Shown in pieces: positions 1 through 6,943 of a DNA stretch of 8,385 bases. The translations under genes and the position numbers were made by a program. The DNA is from Dehalococcoidales bacterium (lineage in GTDB: Bacteria > Chloroflexota > Dehalococcoidia > Dehalococcoidales > UBA2162). How positions within the stretch are numbered: the first letter of the stretch is position 1; each line of letters begins with the position of its first letter. The notes under the pieces are model-generated. The model did not search any database, was not told the origin of the DNA, and worked only from the letters and a program-made list of their open reading frames with translations. The DNA lies in contig NYYM01000017.1 in NCBI GenBank assembly GCA_002685815.1, positions 21,363 to 29,747 on the forward strand, given 5' to 3'.

Positions 1-765
1 TATCACCTGGGAGAACTCCACGTGAACAGCTTCACTATGACTGGTAAACACCGGCACCCGCACGCAGGTGGCCGAGATAGCAATGCTATCGGCATGCATT
101 ATCTTTCTGGTCTCTTCCACCATTTTCCATTCTTCTTTGGTGTAGCCGTTATCCAAGAATACATCTATCTCCGGAAGGGCATTGAAGGCTATCTGGTGAG
201 GAAAAACATGGGGAACAGTGCCCTGCCCGCTCAAGACAAGTTTGGCCTGTGTTACCAGTTCTTCTATCGCCGCCGGGCTACCCATCCCGGACACCGCCTG
301 GTAGGTATCAACGATAATCCGTTTTATGGGGTTTACCTTATGCAAGGGATACAGGGCCACAACCATCTGAATGGTAGAGCAATTTGGATTAGCGATAATC
401 CCTTTATGCGAGCGGATATCTTCGGCATTAACCTCCGGCACCACCAGCGGGACGCTCGGCACCATCCTGAAAGCCGAGCTGTTATCGATTACCACAGCCC
501 CTGCTTGAACGGCTATCGGGGAGAAATGCTTGCTGGTTTCAGCCGGAACCGAGAAAAGGGCAATATCTATACCTTGAAAGGACTCGCGAACAGTCTCCTG
601 AACCTCAATCTCCTGGTGGGCAAAAAACATCTTCTTGCCTGCCGAACGGTCTGAGGCCAGCAGGGTAACCGACTCCGCAGGAAATTTACGTTGCTCCATG
701 ATCTTGATAAACTCCTGTCCCACCAGCCCGGTAGCGCCGACGATGGCGACTCTATACTGCGCCAC
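1..765 (-). CDS. asd: Aspartate-semialdehyde dehydrogenase, 3' end cut by window
   Basis: Catalyses NADPH-dependent reductive dephosphorylation of aspartyl-4-phosphate to aspartate semialdehyde, the branch point to lysine/diaminopimelate, threonine and methionine; cytoplasmic. The 255 codons in the window, read from a GTG at 765, begin MAQYRVAIVGATGLVGQEF, the N-terminal NADP-binding Rossmann loop. NPNCS at residues 126-130 carries the catalytic Cys129. TYQAVSGMG (154-162) and PHQIAFNALPEID (189-201) are family blocks. RVPVFTSHSEAV (236-247) supplies the substrate-binding Arg236 and general-base His243; the residue before that His is Ser where Gly is more usual. The family is about 340 residues long, so roughly 85 C-terminal residues lie beyond the left edge. 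The GTG overlaps the dapB TAG by one base, and GGGGAG lies 7 nt upstream (773-778), so translation is probably coupled to dapB. I infer that dapA may follow outside the window. Confidence 0.95.
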   Translation of the reverse strand, partial: MAQYRVAIVGATGLVGQEFIKIMEQRKFPAESVTLLASDRSAGKKMFFAHQEIEVQETVRESFQGIDIALFSVPAETSKHFSPIAVQAGAVVIDNSSAFRMVPSVPLVVPEVNAEDIRSHKGIIANPNCSTIQMVVALYPLHKVNPIKRIIVDTYQAVSGMGSPAAIEELVTQAKLVLSGQGTVPHVFPHQIAFNALPEIDVFLDNGYTKEEWKMVEETRKIMHADSIAISATCVRVPVFTSHSEAVHVEFSQVI

Positions 766-1571
766 TATTCATCTCCCCGCAGACCAAGCAGAGTATCCAG
801 GCCATAAGTCAGACCCTGGCGTTTGACCACTTCTTTAATAGCCAGCAAAATACCCGGCAAATAGCATTCACGGTTAATAGTATCGTGCCGTATGGTCAAT
901 GTCTGTCCTGATGCACCCAAGATTACCTCCTGATGGGCCATTAGACCCGGCAGCCTTACGGCGTGAACAGAGACACCATCAACTTCCTCTCCCCGGCTTT
1001 TTGAGCCTTGCTCTCCCGTCAAGGGACGAGAAAACGGCTTACCTCTGGCTTCCACCATTTCTTTAGCCGTAAGAATAGCCGTCCCCGAAGGGGCGTCAGC
1101 TTTCAGGTGGTGGTGCTGCTCAATAATCTCGGCGGATTCCATATATCTGGCCGCAATCTTTGACAAATGTATCATCAAGACCGCTCCCAGGGCAAAGTTC
1201 GGAGCCATCACTATTCCAATCTTGTTAGATGCGGTCAATCCCTCCAGCTCAGACCTGTCTCCGGCACTCAGACCGGTGGTGGCGATAACCAGGTTGATGC
1301 CTTTTTCAGCGGCCAGACGGGCTGCCGGCATGGTAGCCTTGGCAATGGTGAAATCCGCCAACACGTCGGCCTGGCACTTACTTAAGATATCTCTTAAATC
1401 AGCAGAAATGGGGACCGTGCCGGATTCATCGGGCAGAGAAAGATGGCCCCCGGTAGCCTTCAGGTCTACCGCGCCAACCAGTTGCGCCTCGGGATCCAGG
1501 CAGAGGCCGTTAACCACCTCGCGTCCCAGTTTTCCCAGGGCGCCATGAACTACTACCCTTATCGGTTCCAT
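765..1571 (-). CDS. dapB: 4-hydroxy-tetrahydrodipicolinate reductase
   Basis: Reduces 4-hydroxy-tetrahydrodipicolinate to tetrahydrodipicolinate with NAD(P)H, the committed reductase of the diaminopimelate/lysine pathway; cytoplasmic, usually a tetramer. The 268-residue length is normal. The N-terminal nucleotide-binding loop is VVVHGALGKLGREV (residues 6-19); the usual G-R-M-G is G-K-L-G here. Asp36 at the end of the second strand (GAVD) is an acidic residue of the kind that can bind the cofactor ribose. ATTGLS (97-102) and APNFALGAV (123-131) are conserved. The signature E-Q-H-H-H-L-K-A-D-A-P-S-G-T-A spans 151-165, with predicted catalytic His153 and Lys157. The ATG at 1571 follows the pnp stop by 9 nt. 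Its AGGAG ribosome site (1578-1582) overlaps that stop codon, with 6-nt spacing, so the gene is cotranscribed and probably coupled. It overlaps asd by one base. No lysine riboswitch can fit in the upstream gap. Confidence 0.97.
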   Translation of the reverse strand: MEPIRVVVHGALGKLGREVVNGLCLDPEAQLVGAVDLKATGGHLSLPDESGTVPISADLRDILSKCQADVLADFTIAKATMPAARLAAEKGINLVIATTGLSAGDRSELEGLTASNKIGIVMAPNFALGAVLMIHLSKIAARYMESAEIIEQHHHLKADAPSGTAILTAKEMVEARGKPFSRPLTGEQGSKSRGEEVDGVSVHAVRLPGLMAHQEVILGASGQTLTIRHDTINRECYLPGILLAIKEVVKRQGLTYGLDTLLGLRGDE

Positions 1572-1580
1572 GACCTACTC

Positions 1581-3782
1581 CTAGTGAGACGGTTTATCGC
1601 GTGGAGCAGGGGAACTTTGCGGACGACGAGAGTCACGCTGCGATCTAAAAGGGTATGCGGCAGTCGGTTCACTCTTCCCCTTGCTCTCCGCTGGCTGATA
1701 ATCATGGTCAAGGACCGCCCGCCGTGACAGGTTTACCCTGCCAAGATTATCGATGTCAATCACTTTAACCGTAACTTCATCACCAACTTTGACAACGTCT
1801 TCGACGTTACCTACACGGTAATCAGCCAGTTCACTGATATGAACCAGACCGTCCTTACCGGGCAGAATCTCCACCATGGCTCCGAAGTTCAATATCCGGG
1901 ATACCTTCCCTGTATAGACGGTACCAACCTCGGCCTCCTTGGTCAAACCTTCGATAATCGCAATTGCCTTGCGAGCCGAGGCTTCGTCAGTTGCGCCGAT
2001 AAGAACGGTGCCGTCATTATCAATATCAACAACGGTCTTGGTTTCTTCAGTAATGGACCTGATGGTTTTGCCCCCCGGGCCGATGACCGCCCCAATTTTT
2101 TCCTGAGCGACCGAGATTTTATATACCCGCGGCGCATAAGGACTCATATCAGAACGGCTGGCGCTGATAGTCTGGGCCATCTTGTCCAAAATGAAGAGAC
2201 GGGCCTCCCGGGCCTGCATCAACGCCTCAGTGACAATTTCCGTGCTGATACCCTTAAGTTTGGTATCCATCTGCATCCCGGTAATACCTTCGGCAGTGCC
2301 CGCAACCTTGAAATCCACGTCACCGTGGTAGTCCTCCAGGTCTTCAATATCAGTCAAAACAACGTGATTACCATGGTCATCGGTTACCAGTCCCATGGCT
2401 ATTCCGGCTACAGCACTCTTTATCGGTATCCCGGCGTCCATCAGGGAGAGGCTACTGGCACAAACGCTGCCCATTGACGTGCTGCCGCTGGAACTGAGCA
2501 CTTCGGAGACAATACGAATGGTATAAGGAAAATCCTCATCCTTAGGTAACACCGGCAGCAGAGAACGTTCTGCCAGAGCCCCGTGCCCAATTTCACGGCG
2601 GCCAGTCGTCCCGATCCGCCCGGCTTCACCGACAGAAAAAGGAGGGAAATTATAGTGATGCATGAAGCGTTTCGTCTCTTCTATGCCGATTCCGTCAATC
2701 ATCTGCTCTTTTCTTGTCGAGCCTAGGGTAGCGATTGACAGCACCTGGGTCTGGCCCCGGGTGAACAAGCCTGAACCATGAGTACGGGGTAGTAAACCTA
2801 CTTCACAGTCAAGGGGACGCACCTCGGTGAGGCTACGGCCGCTAATGCGCTGTTTCTTCTCCAGCAGATTAGCCCTGATTTCACTCTTAATCTTTCCGTC
2901 CATGACAGAAAATATCTCTTTAGCTGAGTAATATTCTCCCAGAGACGCAACGAGTTCTTTTTTGAGAGCCGAGAGCCCTTCTTCACGCTCGTTCTTGTCC
3001 GGGTGGCTCAGAGCCTGGATGAGTTTATCACCGGTGGCGGTTGAAACAGCCGAGACCATTTCTGGATTGACTTCAATCGCGACCACTTCCGCTTTGGCTT
3101 TTCCAAAAGCCTGCTGCAACTCTTCCTGGAGTTTGATAATCGCCTGGTTGGCTTCATGGCCCAGCTGAATAGCCTGAGAAATGATATCTTCAGAAGCCTC
3201 GCTGGCTCCCGCTTCAATCATCGCGATTGACTCTTTGGTGCTGGCAACCACAACGTCAAAGGGGTTCTCCGCAAGTTGGGGCATAGTTGGATTCAAGACC
3301 AGGTCGCCATCAATATAGCCGACGCGAACAGCGCTGGCCGGACCGGCGAAGGGCACTTCCGACATGGATAGGACAGCCGAACTACCGATAACGGCCAGGA
3401 TATCAGGGTCATTTTCCTGGTCGGATGAAAGAACAGTGATCACCAACTGAATATCTCTGCGCCATTCCTTAGGCAGCAGGGGACGCAAGGGCCGATCAGT
3501 CATGCGGCAGGTCAATACGGCATCCTGGCCGGGACGACCTTCCCGCCGAATAAAACCGCCAGGGATTTTACCGACGGCGTACATTCTCTCTTCATAGTCG
3601 ACAGTCAACGGTAGAAAGTCGACCCCCTCACGAGGCTGGGCACCGACGCAAACGGTAACCAGCACCAAACTATCTCCATAGCGTACCGTAACAGCCGCAT
3701 CCGCCTGCCCGGCCAGCTTGCCGGTCTCAATAATGAGGTTTCTACCCCCAACTTGGCATTCAAAGGATCGAGATTCTATCAA
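1581..3782 (-). CDS. pnp: Polynucleotide phosphorylase (PNPase)
   Basis: A phosphorolytic 3'-5' exoribonuclease and polymerase that degrades mRNA to nucleoside diphosphates; a cytoplasmic trimer. Its 733 residues read in the standard order. The first RNase PH domain (about 8-225) has the RNA-contacting FIRR loop (77-80, FFRR in E. coli). A helical linker (about 235-310) follows. The second, catalytic RNase PH domain (about 320-545) has GQTQ (343-346), the phosphate-binding block [12 protein letters not shown] (430-441) and acidic residues Asp484 and Asp490 in [16 protein letters not shown] domain (about 553-612) has the GPGG loop (568-571), and an S1 domain covers about 618-688. A basic, Pro/Ser-rich tail of about 40 residues ends the protein. 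The start is TTG at 3782, decided by AGGAG (3789-3793) 6 nt upstream and the family N-terminus. The gene lies 24 nt after rpsO and 9 nt before dapB, consistent with one operon. Confidence 0.98.
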   Translation of the reverse strand: MIESRSFECQVGGRNLIIETGKLAGQADAAVTVRYGDSLVLVTVCVGAQPREGVDFLPLTVDYEERMYAVGKIPGGFIRREGRPGQDAVLTCRMTDRPLRPLLPKEWRRDIQLVITVLSSDQENDPDILAVIGSSAVLSMSEVPFAGPASAVRVGYIDGDLVLNPTMPQLAENPFDVVVASTKESIAMIEAGASEASEDIISQAIQLGHEANQAIIKLQEELQQAFGKAKAEVVAIEVNPEMVSAVSTATGDKLIQALSHPDKNEREEGLSALKKELVASLGEYYSAKEIFSVMDGKIKSEIRANLLEKKQRISGRSLTEVRPLDCEVGLLPRTHGSGLFTRGQTQVLSIATLGSTRKEQMIDGIGIEETKRFMHHYNFPPFSVGEAGRIGTTGRREIGHGALAERSLLPVLPKDEDFPYTIRIVSEVLSSSGSTSMGSVCASSLSLMDAGIPIKSAVAGIAMGLVTDDHGNHVVLTDIEDLEDYHGDVDFKVAGTAEGITGMQMDTKLKGISTEIVTEALMQAREARLFILDKMAQTISASRSDMSPYAPRVYKISVAQEKIGAVIGPGGKTIRSITEETKTVVDIDNDGTVLIGATDEASARKAIAIIEGLTKEAEVGTVYTGKVSRILNFGAMVEILPGKDGLVHISELADYRVGNVEDVVKVGDEVTVKVIDIDNLGRVNLSRRAVLDHDYQPAESKGKSEPTAAYPFRSQRDSRRPQSSPAPRDKPSH

Positions 3783-3806
3783 TAATATCTCCTGTTTCTT
3801 ATAGTT

Positions 3807-4070
3807 TTATTTACGTAGCCCCAGCTGTTTTATGAGATTACGGTAACGGGCTACATCCTCGCCCATCAGGTAGGCCAGCAATCGCCTTCTTCTTCCGACC
3901 AGCTTAAGCAAGCCACACTGGGTATGATAATCGTGCCGATTGGCTACCATATGCCCGGTCAACTGGTTTATTCTCTCCGTCAGGACGGCTACCTGAACCT
4001 CGGTCGAACCGGTGTCACCCTCGTGTTGGGCGTATTTCTCAATTATTTGTGTTTTTTCTTCTTTATCCAA
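3807..4070 (-). CDS. rpsO: 30S ribosomal protein S15
   Basis: A primary 16S rRNA-binding protein of the small-subunit platform that nucleates the S6/S18 branch of assembly. The 87-residue length fits the family (88-89). Conserved blocks are HEGDTGSTEVQVAVLTERIN (16-35) and GLLKLVGRRRRLLAYL (53-68), followed by the C-terminal LGLR. His40 and Asp47 match the rRNA-contacting His41 and Asp48 of E. coli S15. The loop usually reading D-H-H-S-R-R-G is D-Y-H-T-Q-C-G here (47-53), so the contact Ser is Thr50 and two Arg residues are Gln51 and Cys52. The start is TTG at 4070: an in-frame TAG lies three codons upstream, no ATG or GTG is available, and GAGGT (4079-4083) sits 8 nt before the TTG. First gene of the rpsO-pnp-dapB-asd operon. 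S15 represses its own mRNA in several bacteria, which makes the leader here of interest. Confidence 0.98.
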   Translation of the reverse strand: MDKEEKTQIIEKYAQHEGDTGSTEVQVAVLTERINQLTGHMVANRHDYHTQCGLLKLVGRRRRLLAYLMGEDVARYRNLIKQLGLRK

Positions 4071-4100
4071 ATTCCACTACCTCTCTGTCGTTGCTCCCAA

Positions 4101-4138
4101 TGTTAATGAAATCATTCCGATACCCACTAATCATAACA
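4101..4138 (-). promoter_or_regulatory. Candidate structured leader of rpsO mRNA with two alternative pairings
   Basis: In the predicted rpsO leader, read on the minus strand, TGTTATGA (4138-4131) can pair with TCATTAACA (4109-4101), giving an 8-bp stem with one bulged base. AATGATTTCATT (4116-4105) can instead form a small local hairpin. The two pairings share the segment TCATT, so they exclude each other. Autogenous control of rpsO by S15 binding to leader structures is established in several bacteria, with unrelated RNA folds. Whether this one binds S15 is unknown; I did not recognise the G-U/G-C rRNA mimic. The stems are A+T-rich and weak, so this could be chance. Confidence 0.3.
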
Positions 4139-4147
4139 TAACAGAAA

Positions 4148-4176
4148 ATTATAGCACACGCAGTCGCTGCTGTAAA
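4148..4176 (-). promoter_or_regulatory. Sigma-70-type promoter of the rpsO operon
   Basis: On the minus strand the -35 hexamer TTTACA (4171-4176, one mismatch to consensus) is followed by an exact 17-nt spacer and a perfect TATAAT (4148-4153). TGC lies immediately upstream of the -10, making it an extended -10 element. The predicted transcription start is about 4139-4141, giving a leader of about 70 nt before the rpsO TTG. The match is strong enough to expect high constitutive expression, as suits a ribosomal protein. Transcription itself is inferred. Confidence 0.8.
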
Positions 4177-4232
4177 TCAACCTCCAGGGCAAGCCTGGCC
4201 CGGACCTGTCACTTTCTTAGTATCTGATCGGC

Positions 4233-4261
4233 TTGACCTGGCCAGTAGCGGAGTGTATATT
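4233..4261 (+). promoter_or_regulatory. Sigma-70-type promoter for the DUF503-helicase unit
   Basis: On the plus strand TTGACC (4233-4238, five of six matches to the -35 consensus) is separated by exactly 17 nt from TATATT (4256-4261, five of six matches to TATAAT). The predicted transcription start falls near 4268, only about 6 nt before the DUF503 ATG at 4274, so the transcript would be nearly leaderless. The spacer contains the 8-bp palindrome CTGGCCAG (4238-4245), which could be an operator or chance. Confidence 0.6.
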
Positions 4262-4273
4262 GGAAATTAGCTC

Positions 4274-4573
4274 ATGCATGTCGGCGTTTGTCGTATCAGG
4301 TTCCGTTTACCGGAGAGCGGGTCTCTCAAGGATAAACGTCGGGTTGTGAAATCCATTACCAGTCGGGCATCCAATAAATTCAACGTTTCCGTAGCTGAAG
4401 TCGATGACCTTAATTCACGGCAGTCGGCTACCATCGGTATCTCCTGCGTCAGTAATGACCCACGGCACGCTAACGAAATCCTGTCCAAAGTAGCCGATTA
4501 TATTTCCGATAACCGGTTTGAAATAGAGATTCTGGACTACAATATTGAGATTCTGCCCGTTTTTGACCTTTAA
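4274..4573 (+). CDS. DUF503 family protein (YlxP-like)
   Basis: A small 99-residue protein of the DUF503 family, whose B. subtilis member is YlxP. It has the usual length and the family core: MHVGVCRIRFRLPESGSLK at the N-terminus, KDKRRVVKSI (19-28), and FNVSVAEVDDL (36-46). The biochemical role is not established. In Firmicutes the gene usually sits between infB and rbfA in the nusA-infB operon, which suggests a link to translation or ribosome maturation. The start at 4274 is fixed by a TAG two codons upstream and by the family N-terminus, in which Val-Gly follows the start closely. The ribosome site is poor: only GGA at 4262-4264, 9 nt upstream. The gene is divergent from rpsO and lies 41 nt before the helicase gene, probably on the same transcript. 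There is no signal peptide or membrane segment. Confidence 0.92.
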   Translation: MHVGVCRIRFRLPESGSLKDKRRVVKSITSRASNKFNVSVAEVDDLNSRQSATIGISCVSNDPRHANEILSKVADYISDNRFEIEILDYNIEILPVFDL

Positions 4574-4578
4574 GTAAG

Positions 4579-4599
4579 GCCCGACCGCACCGGACGGGT
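4579..4599 (+). other. Hairpin between the DUF503 and helicase genes
   Basis: CCCG-A-CCG (4580-4587), loop CAC (4588-4590) and CGG-A-CGGG (4591-4598) form a 7-bp G+C-only stem interrupted by one A/A mismatch, with a possible extra G-U pair at the base. It begins 6 nt after the DUF503 stop and ends 17 nt before the helicase ATG. No run of T follows, so it is not a classic intrinsic terminator. It could attenuate, protect or process the mRNA. Confidence 0.4.
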
Positions 4600-4614
4600 A
4601 CAAGAAGAGCCATA

Positions 4615-6906
4615 ATGAACACTTCAGCCTTTTTAAACTATCTTCAGTCTCAAGACGCCTATGAGAATCAGATTGCGCACGTCGAGCATATTCAACCCCG
4701 GGGGGCAGAATACGGGCTACTGAATGAGCCTCTGTCTGCCACGCTTGAGGGATGCCTGGCCAAACAAGGTATCTCTTCGCTATATACCCATCAGGCTGAA
4801 GCTGTCAATAAGGCCCGGCAGGGTGAAAATGTCATGGCGGCAACTTCAAACGCGAGCGGCAAGAGCCTGTGCTATAACGTTAGCGTAATTGAAGAACTGC
4901 TGGCCGAACCGGACAGCCGGGCTATTTACCTTTTCCCGACCAAGGCCCTGGCCCAGGACCAGTTACGAGTCTTGCGAGAGGTATTCTGTTCTGGCCCGTT
5001 CAGGGCAGAGGATTTCTCCACTTTTGATGGTGATACACCCCAAGCCGAACGGGCCGAGATAAGGAGACGGGCCCGAATCATACTCAGTAACCCCGACATG
5101 CTTCACCTCGGTATCCTGCCCAACCACCAAAGCTGGTCAAGATTCCTGCGCGGCCTGAAATATGTGGTCATCGATGAGGCCCACATCTATCGTGGCATTT
5201 TCGGTTCCCATATCGCCGGGGTGCTGCGCCGTCTGCGTCGGATCTGTAAGCTCAATGGCTCAAATCCCCGGTTCATCTGCTGCTCGGCTACCATAGCCAA
5301 TCCCGGCGAGCACGCCGAAAAACTGACCGGCCTGCCTTTCAGCGTTATCGATAACGACGGCTCCCCTCACGGAGGAAAGGAATTCGTCTTCTGGGAACCT
5401 CCTCTCGTTGACAAGGCAAAAAATACCCGCCGAAGCGTCAATACTGAAGCCAGCCACCTGTTTACCGAACTGGTGAATCAAAGTATTCGTACTTTGACCT
5501 TTGCCCGCTCACGCCGTTTAACCGAACTCATTTTTAGCTACTCAAGAGACAGGTTGATGGGAACCAATCCGCCCCTGGCAAAACGAATCAAGGCCTACCG
5601 TGCCGGATATCTTCCCCAGGAACGGCGCCAGATAGAACGGCAACTGGTCGGCGGTCAACTTCTGGGAGTGGTGGCCACGGTCGCCCTGGAACTGGGTATA
5701 GATATTGGTGACCTGGAAGCAACGGTGCTTACCGGCTATCCGGGGAGTATTGCCAGTACCTGGCAACAGGCGGGCAGGAGCGGCCGGGGGATGGAAAGAT
5801 CGTTAAGTTTTTTTATCGGGTTGGATAACCCTCTTGACCAGTATTTCATGCGCCACCCGGAAGCCTTTTTCCAGAAGAGTGTTGAGAATGCCCTGGTCAA
5901 CCCCGACAACCACTATATACTGAGAGCTCACCTGTTGTGCGCCGCCTGGGAACTGCCCTTGAGCGACCATGACGAGACATTCTTCGGCCCCCATTTTACC
6001 CGGGAAAGGACCGAACTCGGAGGGCAAGGTATGCTCAGGCAAGGCAGCCGCAACCGGAAGTGGTACCTTTCACCGATTATCTCCTACCCGGCCCAGGCGA
6101 TCAATATCCGCTCCAGCTCCATGGAGAGCTTTGCCCTGATCGACACCTCCACGAGTTCTCTGATGGAGACGGTGGATGCCAGTATCGCCTTCTTCCAGAT
6201 TCATCCCGGGGCCGTCTACCTTCACCAGGGAGAGGCCTATCTGGTCAGCAAGCTTGACCTGGACAGCCATACCGCTTACGCAGAGCCGACCATCGCCGCA
6301 TACTACACTCAGACCAAAGAAATCGAGGATTTACGCGTTACCAGTGTAATCCGGAGCAAGAACTGCGGCCCGGTGGAGGTGTACCTGGGCGAGGTGGAGG
6401 TCAACAATACCGTGGTGGGCTTCAAGAAGAAGGCCCAGCACACCGATGAGGTAATCGAGGAAGAGCCTCTGGAACTGCCGACTCAGGAATTTTCAACAAT
6501 TTCCCTCTGGTTCGACCTGCCATCCGAAGCCACTAGCCGGCTGGACAAGGCCCAACTGGATTTTGCCGGTGGAATACACGCTGCCGAGCACGCCGCTATC
6601 GCCATGTTGCCCCTTTTTGCCCTGTGTGACCGCAATGACATTGGCGGCGTTTCCACTCCCCTCCACGTTGACACCGGCAAGGCCCAGATATTCATCTATG
6701 ACGCTTACGCCGGCAGCATCGGTATTGCCGAGAAAGGTTTTGAGATAATAGAGGAACTTTGGCGGGCCACACTGGAGGTAGTGACCGATTGTCCTTGTGT
6801 TGAGGGATGCCCCAGCTGTATTCAATCGCCAAAGTGCGGCAACAATAACAAACCTCTAGACAAGAAAGCCGCCCGGATATTGCTGGAGGGGCTTTTAGGC
6901 TTGTAG
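4615..6906 (+). CDS. DEAD/DEAH-box helicase with C-terminal DUF1998/MZB zinc-binding domain, MrfA/YprA-like
   Basis: A predicted ATP-dependent superfamily 2 DNA helicase of 763 residues, close in size to B. subtilis MrfA (YprA), a 3'-5' helicase that acts with the exonuclease MrfB in mitomycin-lesion repair. The Q-like start is LYTHQAEAV (56-64). Motif I is TSNASGKS (77-84), with Ala-Ser in place of the usual Gly-x as in this family. Other motifs are FPTKALAQDQ (107-116), motif II DEAH (187-190), motif III SAT (224-226), motif V ATVALELGIDIG (354-365) and motif VI QQAGRSGRG (384-392). The C-terminal domain has GGIHAAEHA (652-660) and a cysteine cluster with Cys726, 728, 732, 735 and 741, of which four are expected to bind zinc. 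The ATG at 4615 fits the family N-terminus, but the ribosome site is weak. No mrfB is visible. It converges on recJ. The precise role is inferred from the family. Confidence 0.93.
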   Translation: MNTSAFLNYLQSQDAYENQIAHVEHIQPRGAEYGLLNEPLSATLEGCLAKQGISSLYTHQAEAVNKARQGENVMAATSNASGKSLCYNVSVIEELLAEPDSRAIYLFPTKALAQDQLRVLREVFCSGPFRAEDFSTFDGDTPQAERAEIRRRARIILSNPDMLHLGILPNHQSWSRFLRGLKYVVIDEAHIYRGIFGSHIAGVLRRLRRICKLNGSNPRFICCSATIANPGEHAEKLTGLPFSVIDNDGSPHGGKEFVFWEPPLVDKAKNTRRSVNTEASHLFTELVNQSIRTLTFARSRRLTELIFSYSRDRLMGTNPPLAKRIKAYRAGYLPQERRQIERQLVGGQLLGVVATVALELGIDIGDLEATVLTGYPGSIASTWQQAGRSGRGMERSLSFFIGLDNPLDQYFMRHPEAFFQKSVENALVNPDNHYILRAHLLCAAWELPLSDHDETFFGPHFTRERTELGGQGMLRQGSRNRKWYLSPIISYPAQAINIRSSSMESFALIDTSTSSLMETVDASIAFFQIHPGAVYLHQGEAYLVSKLDLDSHTAYAEPTIAAYYTQTKEIEDLRVTSVIRSKNCGPVEVYLGEVEVNNTVVGFKKKAQHTDEVIEEEPLELPTQEFSTISLWFDLPSEATSRLDKAQLDFAGGIHAAEHAAIAMLPLFALCDRNDIGGVSTPLHVDTGKAQIFIYDAYAGSIGIAEKGFEIIEELWRATLEVVTDCPCVEGCPSCIQSPKCGNNNKPLDKKAARILLEGLLGL

Positions 6907-6907
6907 C

Positions 6908-6928
6908 CTGCTTCGGGAACGAAGGCAG
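6908..6928. terminator. Possible bidirectional hairpin between the convergent helicase and recJ genes
   Basis: CTGCTTCG (6908-6915) pairs with CGAAGGCAG (6920-6928) around a GGAA loop, giving an 8-bp stem with one bulged G. It fills much of the 37-bp gap between two convergent genes, where a shared terminator would be expected. Neither side has a T-run, so termination here is inferred from position only. Confidence 0.35.
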
Positions 6929-6943
6929 TCGTCAGTCGAGCCG

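Larger units (their letters stand above)
4071..4273. other. Divergent intergenic region between rpsO and the DUF503 gene
   Basis: This 203-bp region holds back-to-back promoters, one for rpsO (minus strand) and one for DUF503 (plus strand). Their -35 boxes face each other across about 56 bp. Between them is a 5-bp inverted repeat, CCAGG and CCTGG at 4184-4188 and 4194-4198, which lies upstream of both predicted start sites and so would not be in either transcript. It could bind a regulator, but there is no direct support. I see no small gene or RNA gene in this region. Confidence 0.7.

Noticed and set aside
22..654. Open plus-strand frame of 210 codons opposite asd
   Set aside because: The minus strand encodes a clear Asd with catalytic Cys and His motifs. 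The plus-strand product resembles no family I know and has a shadow-frame composition.
1572..1580. Possible lysine riboswitch before dapB
   Set aside because: The gap is 9 nt and is taken up by the ribosome-binding region, so there is no room for an aptamer.
1839..2477. Open plus-strand frame of 212 codons opposite pnp
   Set aside because: It lies entirely within the catalytic part of pnp, has no ribosome site or recognisable domain, and is explained by codon bias on the other strand.
5343..5356. Perfect 14-bp palindrome CGTTATCGATAACG inside the helicase gene
   Set aside because: About 0.5 perfect 14-bp palindromes are expected by chance in a window this size, it lies within coding sequence, and I saw no second copy.
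6926..6938. Tandem CAGTCG repeat in the convergent gap
   Set aside because: Only two 6-bp units, partly inside the hairpin arm; too short to support a repeat or attachment site.
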